Shown here one piece after another: positions 57,608 to 64,000 of a stretch of DNA of 64,000 nucleotides (positions are counted from its first letter, which is position 1; each line of letters opens with the position of its first letter). Both the position numbers and the translations under genes were made by a program. This DNA is from Irpex lacteus (taxonomy: Eukaryota > Basidiomycota > Agaricomycetes > Polyporales > Irpicaceae): assembly GCA_001986395.2 (NCBI GenBank), contig MQVO02000028.1, positions 248,001 to 312,000 on the forward strand, given 5' to 3'. The notes under the pieces were generated by a model. That model did not search any database, was not told the DNA's origin, and saw nothing but the letters and a program-made list of their open reading frames with translations.

Positions 57608-57737
57608 AACGGGTGTAACGAGGTACAATAACTTGAGCGTACCTATCGCGAGCATACTGTACCTATCTTATTAGATAAGACTTAGAAGCACATAGCATGA
57701 ACGGGTGTAACGAGGTACAATTACATGAGCGTACCTA
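57608..57737 (+). repeat. 37-38-bp direct repeat, two copies 92 bp apart
   Basis: AACGGGTGTAACGAGGTACA is followed by ATAACTTGAGCGTACCT at 57608-57645 and by ATTACATGAGCGTACCT at 57700-57737. Only two mismatches are seen. Confidence 0.85.
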
Positions 57738-59815
57738 GCATATGCCTACGTGAGGAGAAGCTCAAACTTGTAAGCTTGCAACCCTAAGTATCAAGCCTCG
57801 AGGTCTACATGAGCCTGACTTTTAACTGCTTCTGTCGAGTGCACACGACAATACGGTGTACTCGGTCGCTATGGAAGCTTACAATGTGATATGAGGGGGA
57901 TTTGCGTACAGGCTGAGATTAACACATAGGGTGAAATTGAGATTGGTGTGAGAGTTAGAATATGTACCTAGTCGCGAGTGCACGCACTGAGTATGTATTC
58001 TTCAAGACTGATGTGTATACGAAGGAGAATGACGTTCGTTCAGAGTTCCTAGTGCCAGTGGTATCGACTCACCTCACCGTTACAGTATCCAAACCAAACC
58101 ACGCGACACACACATGGAGGGTCCGAAGCTCTCGACGTGGCGTATGTGAACGATGGAAAGATGCTAAGAAAGGAAGTGGAAGTCAAGTTGCTCGGTTGTT
58201 ACGCTACGACGTGAGATGCTTGGCAACCGTCCGTGGGTCGTGGTTGGCTCCGAAGCGAGGTAGGCCAAGCCTATGAGAAGCTCGAAGTCGCTTTTCTATT
58301 TGCTCTGATTCGGTTAGCTACTATATTCGTGGTTTGCTGGGCACTGGGCAGCTGCATTCGACAGAGGTGTCTGAGCTTGTGCGCAGCAACGAGTTACATA
58401 CCATTTACTTACCGGAATTCGGAGAGTCGAGGGTCGCCAGAGGTCGGTGTGGGGTATGTATGTGACATAACGACGAGGTCGCACAGCCTCAGGCTTCAAG
58501 CTCGATGTGTAGGTCAGTTAGGGTATAACTCGATGCTTGAGAAACAGGGATTTCAATTCGTGTTGGATTGGACATCGACGTCGAGAGCTGTTTCACATAC
58601 TGTATACATATCGCATTTACTTACTTCCTTCGAGTTCGTGGGATGACAAGCACCGACTCGAGCATAGACAGTAGTAGTAGTGTAGTGAACATACGAACAA
58701 CGACGAGATGGTATGGAGGGATTTTGATGATTATGATGTATGCTATTGATGGGGCGCGCGGGTGCTATTGGCTGATTTGTGGTGGTGGCCGCCGACGAAT
58801 TGGACGAGGGTAAATAAGTACAGTACGGACTTTGCGGGCGGGATATGCGGCATAATGAGGCTGCGAAACGATGACGATGAAGACGAGGTGAGTGTCTAAC
58901 GTTTAGCGGTGACAGATGGGCGGTGGACTATCGGTGGAGGGATGTAAGAGGCCGGGGATTGGAGAAGTGAGAGGGTAATCCGGTATGTGTAGGGAACGGA
59001 AGGATAGCTACGGGAGGGCTTTCATTGGATGTAAGTACGAGGATGCACACGATACTCTTTATTGGCTGAGATTAGATGCGAGATGTCGATGGGTGGGCTA
59101 CTAACACTGCTGTGGTGAGATGGATGAATGACAGTGACAGACGAGCCCTGCGAGATATGCGGACGTTGATTGACGACATGGACATGACAGCTCATTGGGC
59201 GGAGACGGCGAGCAGAGCACACAGTACGACGACGATAAAGGCAATTATTTATGTATGAAACGTATGATACTGTTGACGGGGATGCCAACAGGCTACCAAC
59301 TTCCAAGCCCACGCGAGAAGCAGAAGGAGGGGGACATCGCCATCAGTGGTATTCCTGATGGCGATGATGGAGAGACCCGGGCTGGCGTAAAGTTGTGCAT
59401 ACGATGATTGAGGGTGGTTTGAGACGAGCTGTACGTTAACGTATCTGGAATGCGGGGTGGGAATGGACGATATTTCCGCTTGTGGATAGGAGGAGGTGTG
59501 TGAGTCCGGGGTTAGAGCGCACTACAAAGACGGAAACCCCGCAGATACACAGTGTCTACAGGAGGCGTGTCTAGTGCATGGTCGTATAACTGCAGGGCAC
59601 TTGGGGGAGTAGGAACGGATAGGAACTGGTCGTCGGACGAGGCAGGCGATTTGGTCACCAATCTCGTCCAAGAATAGCCGGCATCGGCATCGGCAGCTTT
59701 GGTCCGATATGCCGCACGGATGAAAAAAAATGGTTAATTTTTGGGCGCGGGAGGCTGACGCCCGAACGGGTGCTTGGCTCTGTTTGTCCCAGTTTTGATG
59801 GATCGGAAGGGCGAA
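57738..59815. other. Intergenic upstream of PMA1
   Basis: About 2 kb with only short frames (for example 58233-58646) and no supported gene. GC content and pyrimidine content rise towards 59800. Confidence 0.45.
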
Positions 59816-59821
59816 TATAAA
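59816..59821 (+). promoter_or_regulatory. TATA box of PMA1
   Basis: TATAAA sits 210 bp before the ATG at 60031, followed by a strongly pyrimidine-rich stretch (59845-59930, TTTCTCCTCGTCCCTCTTCC and on). TATA plus CT tract is typical of highly expressed fungal genes. Confidence 0.6.
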
Positions 59822-60030
59822 CCGGGGGAGTTGGCTGTCGACGACTTTCTCCTCGTCCCTCTTCCTCCATCCATCCCGCCCCTGCATTGCTGCTCGTCTC
59901 AGCCCCCTTCGCTCTTCGAGCAACCGAACGTAGCAGAAACCCCTCACGGGTGTTCTTCTAGCAACCCTTTCCCAGACGTCCATCGTCGCAAAACCTCCTC
60001 AACACCACTCTCCCGGTTTTTCGTCACAGC

Positions 60031-63000
60031 ATGTCCGACACAAACGAGAAGGCCCCTCCTCCCCAGGAGCCTACCAATGAGAAGCCCCCCGCCGAGGCCC
60101 CCGCCCCGGACGCTGAGCCTGTGAAGAGGAAGAGGGAGTACAAGGATTTCGGTCATGAAGAGGAAAAAGCGACTCGTAAGTTTTATTCTCAGTCTCACCC
60201 TCCTCTCGAGGGGCTAACACGTTCTCTCCCATACAGACGCGAAGGTTGACATGTCTCAGATTCAACTTCGCGCTGAGGACTTGTATGACAAGGACAAGGT
60301 CGACTTGGAGACTATCGTCGTCGACGATGTCTTCAAGCTCCTGCAGTGCACCGATGCAGGTCTCGACTCTGCCGAAGCTACCCGCCGTCTCGAATTATTT
60401 GGTCCCAACCGTCTTGAGCAAGAAGAACAGAATGCTTTCCTCCAGGTACGTTCCTCGCGGCGCGCGCTGGCAGTCCCTTGACGTCAGCCGCGTTCTATTT
60501 CTGGCGCGTCAAACAAATTCAACTAACGCCTCGGTGCCTTTACAGTTCCTTGGTTTCATGTGGAACCCGCTTTCGTGGGTCATGGAAGCCGCCGCTCTCG
60601 TCGCCATCGTCCTGTCCAACGGAGAGCACATGCCTCCGGATTGGCAGGATTTCGTCGGTATCGTCCTCCTTTTGCTCATCAACTCCGCCATCGGTTTCTA
60701 CGAGGAACGTAACGCCGGTAACGCCGTCAAGGCTCTCATGGACTCGCTCGCTCCCAAAGCCAAGGTCAAGCGTAACGGCACCTGGTCCGAAATCGAGTCC
60801 GCCGACCTCGTCCCCGGTGACATTATCGCCTTCAAGATTGGTGACATCGTCCCCGCTGACTGCCGTCTCGTCGAGGCTGTCAACGTCTCCATTGATCAGG
60901 CTGCTCTCACTGGTGAATCGCTCCCTCAGAGCAAGAAACTCGGTGACCAGTGCTTCTCGTAAGTTTACTTCATTATCTGCACGTTTGTATGCGTGCTAAC
61001 GTATCTCTTCAGCGGTTCTACTTGCAAGCAGGGTGAGGCTGAGGGTGTTGTCATCTCCACTGGTGCCAACACTTTCTTCGGTCGTGCTGCCTCGCTCGTC
61101 GGTCAGGACGACGACACCACCGGTCACTTGCAGAAGATTCTCGCTCAGATCGGTTCCTTCTGTCTTGTCGTCATTGGTATCTTCATCGTCGCCGAGATCT
61201 TCTGCTTGTACGCCGGCTTCCGTTACCACTACCGTCGTGGCATCAACGATATCCTGGTCCTTTTGATCGGTGGTATCCCCATTGCCATGCCCACTGTCTT
61301 GTCCGTCACTCTCGCCGTCGGTGCTCAGCAGCTCGCCAAGTACAAGGCCATCGTCACCCGTATTACCGCTATCGAGGAGCTTGCCGCCGTCACCATTCTT
61401 TGCTCCGACAAGACTGGTACCCTCACCACCAACAAGCTTACCATCGATAAGACCACTCTTAAGACCTACGCCTCCTTCTCTCAGGACGACGTTATCCTGC
61501 TCGCTGCCTACGCCTCCCGTACCGAGAACCAGGACGCTATTGACCAGTGTGTCGTTGGCTCCATCGGTGATCCCGCTCGCGCTCGTGCCGGCATTAAGCT
61601 GCTCGACTTCAAGCCCTTCAACCCCGTCGACAAGCGTACCGAGATCACGTACCGCGAGGAGGCTACTGGCAAGCTTAAGCGTGTCACCAAGGGTATGACC
61701 GGTATCATCATCGAACTCTGCACCCGTAACAAGACTGAGGACCTCGAGAACCGTCTTGAGGCTGATGTCGAGGAGTTCGCCTCCCGTGGTCTCCGTGCCC
61801 TCGCTGTCGCATACGAGGAGGTTGACGGTGACGACCATGAGGCTGAGGGTAACGGCTTCGAACTTATCGGTCTCCTGTCCATCTTCGATCCCCCTCGTGA
61901 CGATACCAAGCAGACCATCGACGACGCCATGGCTCTCGGTGTCAAGGTCAAGATGGTTACTGGTGATCAGCTCGCTATCGCAAAGGAGACTGGCCGTCGT
62001 CTTGGCCTCGGTGACCACATGTACCCCGCTAAGGTGCTCAAGGACGGACCCGAGCCCGGAGGTCGCTTCAACACCCTCGACGAGATGATCCTCGACGCTG
62101 ACGGTTTCGCTGGTGTCTTCCCCGAGCACAAGTACGAAATCGTCAAGCGTCTCCAGGGTCTCGGTCACTTGTGCGCCATGACTGGTGACGGTGCCAACGA
62201 CGCTCCCGCTCTCTCTCGTGCCAACGTCGGTATCGCCGTCGAGGGTGCCACTGACGCTGCTCGTGGTGCCGCCGATATCGTGCTCACTGAACCCGGTCTG
62301 TCTACCATCGTCCACGCCATTCGCGGATCCCGTGTCATCTTCCAGCGTATGCGTAACTACTCCATCTACGCTTGCGCCGTCACCATCCGTATCGTCGTCT
62401 GCTTCTCCATCCTCGCCTTCGCCTTCAAGTTCGACTTCCCTCCCTTCATGGTCCTGGTTATCGCCCTTCTCAACGACGGTACCATCATGACTCTCTCTGT
62501 CGACCGTGTCTTGCCCTCCATGGAGCCCGATAGCTGGAACTTGGCTGAGATTTTCGCGTACGCCGTTGCCTACGGTCTGTACCTCACCCTCTCCACCATC
62601 GCCCTCGTCGCCGTCGCCATCCGTACCGACTGGTTCCATCGCGCCTTCGGTGTCACCTTCTCCAACGGTGCCATCACCGCCGCCGGCAACCACAACGACA
62701 AGAAGCTCCACACTGTCGTCTACCTCCAAGTCGCCATTATCTCGCAGGCACTTATCTTCATTACTCGTTCGCACGGCTTCTTCTTCATGGAGCGTCCTTC
62801 CGTCGCCCTCTTCGTCGCCTTCTGTATCGCCCAGCTCGTCTCCTCCATCATTGCCGCTTACGGTAACTGGGGCTTCACTGAGATCGAGGCTGTCGAGGGT
62901 GGCTGGATCGGTATTGTCTGGATCTGGGTACGTCTATCTTACTTCAATCTGTTCTATCACATGTCGCTAACGCCTAATGCTTATTATAGGATATTGTCTG

Positions 63001-63322
63001 GTTCTTGCCCATGGATCTCATCAAGTTCGCCATGAAGGCTACTGTCATCAAGTACCTCCGTGAGCGCCACGAGGCTACCCTCCGCCAGGAGACCCAGCAG
63101 TCCGTCAGCGGTGTCCCCATTACCCGCACCCAGTCCCGCGCCGCCTCCATCCACGAGTCGCTCTACTCCAACCGTGTCTCCTTCCTTCGTCGCGCCGCCA
63201 ACCGTGTCGGCTTCAGGCAAAAGGTCTCGGTCAAGCCCGAGGAGCTCCGTCGCTTCTCGAGCATCCAGGCTGCGCAGACGGGCTCCGTGCTCGCCCGCCA
63301 CCCGTCGCGACCGACCGCGTAG
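60031..63322 (+). CDS. PMA1: Plasma-membrane H+-ATPase, P-type IIIA
   Basis: Pumps protons out of the cell at the cost of ATP and powers secondary uptake. Exons 60031-60175, 60237-60445, 60546-60958, 61013-62927, 62990-63322; 1004 aa, full length. Hallmarks in order: Pro/Lys-rich N-terminus, [18 protein letters not shown] (helix M1), LTGESLP of the actuator, [17 protein letters not shown] in M4, [13 protein letters not shown] with the phosphorylated Asp388, [31 protein letters not shown] of the hinge, and M5-M10 helices. The C-terminal regulatory tail has [10 protein letters not shown] and [14 protein letters not shown], Ser/Thr-rich like the phosphoregulated tail of yeast Pma1. Codon use is strongly biased to C-ending codons, unlike every other gene in the window, which indicates high expression. 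Confidence 0.97.
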
Positions 63323-64000
63323 ACGTTGTTACCCCCTCACGAATAATTAGACTTCAAGCACAACGCAAACCTACCCACAACCTGTACCACCTTCCCCCCT
63401 ATTTGTCACACACATGGTATCTATACCCGACCCGACGGTCGACTCCTGCATTTTATTCCTTACATCCGGTGTCTATCGTTCCTAATACTATCCGTTTACA
63501 CATCATTACCGCTACCTCACTGAACGTCCGATAGTCACTGGCCCATGGATGTGTGCTGTCTCGAGTCGCCTCTCCTCTTCCCTGGTCGTCGTCGTCGTGG
63601 TTTGTGGGCTTCGTTACGGTTCGCTCGAGGACCTTCGTTGGGTAATCGCATTCGGATTTTATTCTGGTTCGGTTTTTTCTTTTCTTCTTCATTTTCTACG
63701 ACGTCTTTGATGTTTTTGATGTTTGTTTGTTCACGCGTTCACGCCTAATAGTCATGACCCTACATACGAACGTTTGGCCATTGCGTTTCCTTACCCCTTC
63801 TTACGTATACTTACGTGTTTCTTTTCTTTGAGTCTTTATATACATACGTACGCTTTGAGTCTTTGTATATGATACATAGAAAGTTTGACAAAAATATTAA
63901 TCTACATATCATCCATCCATCGTCGTCGTCGTCGTGTGCGTGTGTTTGGACTTCGTTGAACGACGTGACATGGAGGTCGCTCTGGAGTGAGATTTCGCGC
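63323..64000. other. PMA1 3' flank
   Basis: Contains T-rich 3' untranslated-like sequence, an AT-rich stretch near 63835-63900 and a (CGT) microsatellite near 63920. No further gene supported before the window ends. Confidence 0.5.

Noticed and set aside
60996..62774. 592-codon open frame antisense to PMA1
   Set aside because: Low-complexity Asp/Gly/Val/Thr text that arises from the C-ending codon bias of PMA1 on the other strand; no motifs or start context.

Overview
This is nuclear DNA of a filamentous basidiomycete, almost certainly a mushroom-forming Agaricomycete. The evidence is gene density, many introns of 50-70 nt with GTRNGT...YAG borders and CTRAY branch sites, and families typical of these fungi: DUF6533 membrane proteins, a basidiomycete-type plasma-membrane H+-ATPase, the DASH subunit DAM1, and tandem MFS permeases. 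I cannot name the genus. Gene models below were spliced by hand; each stated protein length comes from a model whose exon phases close exactly.

Layout. 1-4.1 kb: two convergent genes of one repetitive, W-rich basidiomycete family; the second carries an in-frame TGA. 4.4-5.1 kb: traces of a Copia-like LTR. 5.1-11.8 kb: two head-to-tail MFS permeases (ACS/Dal5 type) with the same nine-exon structure. 13.1-31.4 kb: five minus-strand DUF6533 seven-helix protein genes, a decayed further copy, two small secreted proteins and a truncated CNH-domain (Vps39/Vps3-like) gene. 32.8-34 kb: a third small secreted protein and a 280-bp MITE. 35.6-40.8 kb: DAM1, with a minisatellite in an intron, followed by a degenerate tandem array holding decayed DAM1 pieces. 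40.8-45.2 kb: a single-pass membrane protein, a broken SDR gene, and a peroxisomal alpha-methylacyl-CoA racemase. 46.1-52.9 kb: three more DUF6533 genes, plus strand. 53-54.2 kb: an unidentified conserved gene. 54.2-60 kb: no convincing genes. 60-63.3 kb: the H+-ATPase PMA1.

The most unusual signal is in the DUF6533 expansion. All eight intact paralogs keep frame only if two separate 2-nucleotide exons are included, each flanked by standard-length introns and each at the same position in every gene. Some exons elsewhere are also tiny (16 nt in all eight paralogs; 9 and 14 nt in the racemase). This looks like a family whose proteins would be missed or mis-spliced by ordinary gene callers.

Functionally, the H+-ATPase drives the proton gradient that secondary transporters such as the MFS pair may use. 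The DUF6533 proteins have an unknown role. Their co-location with three signal-peptide proteins, two with dibasic Kex2-like sites, is suggestive only.
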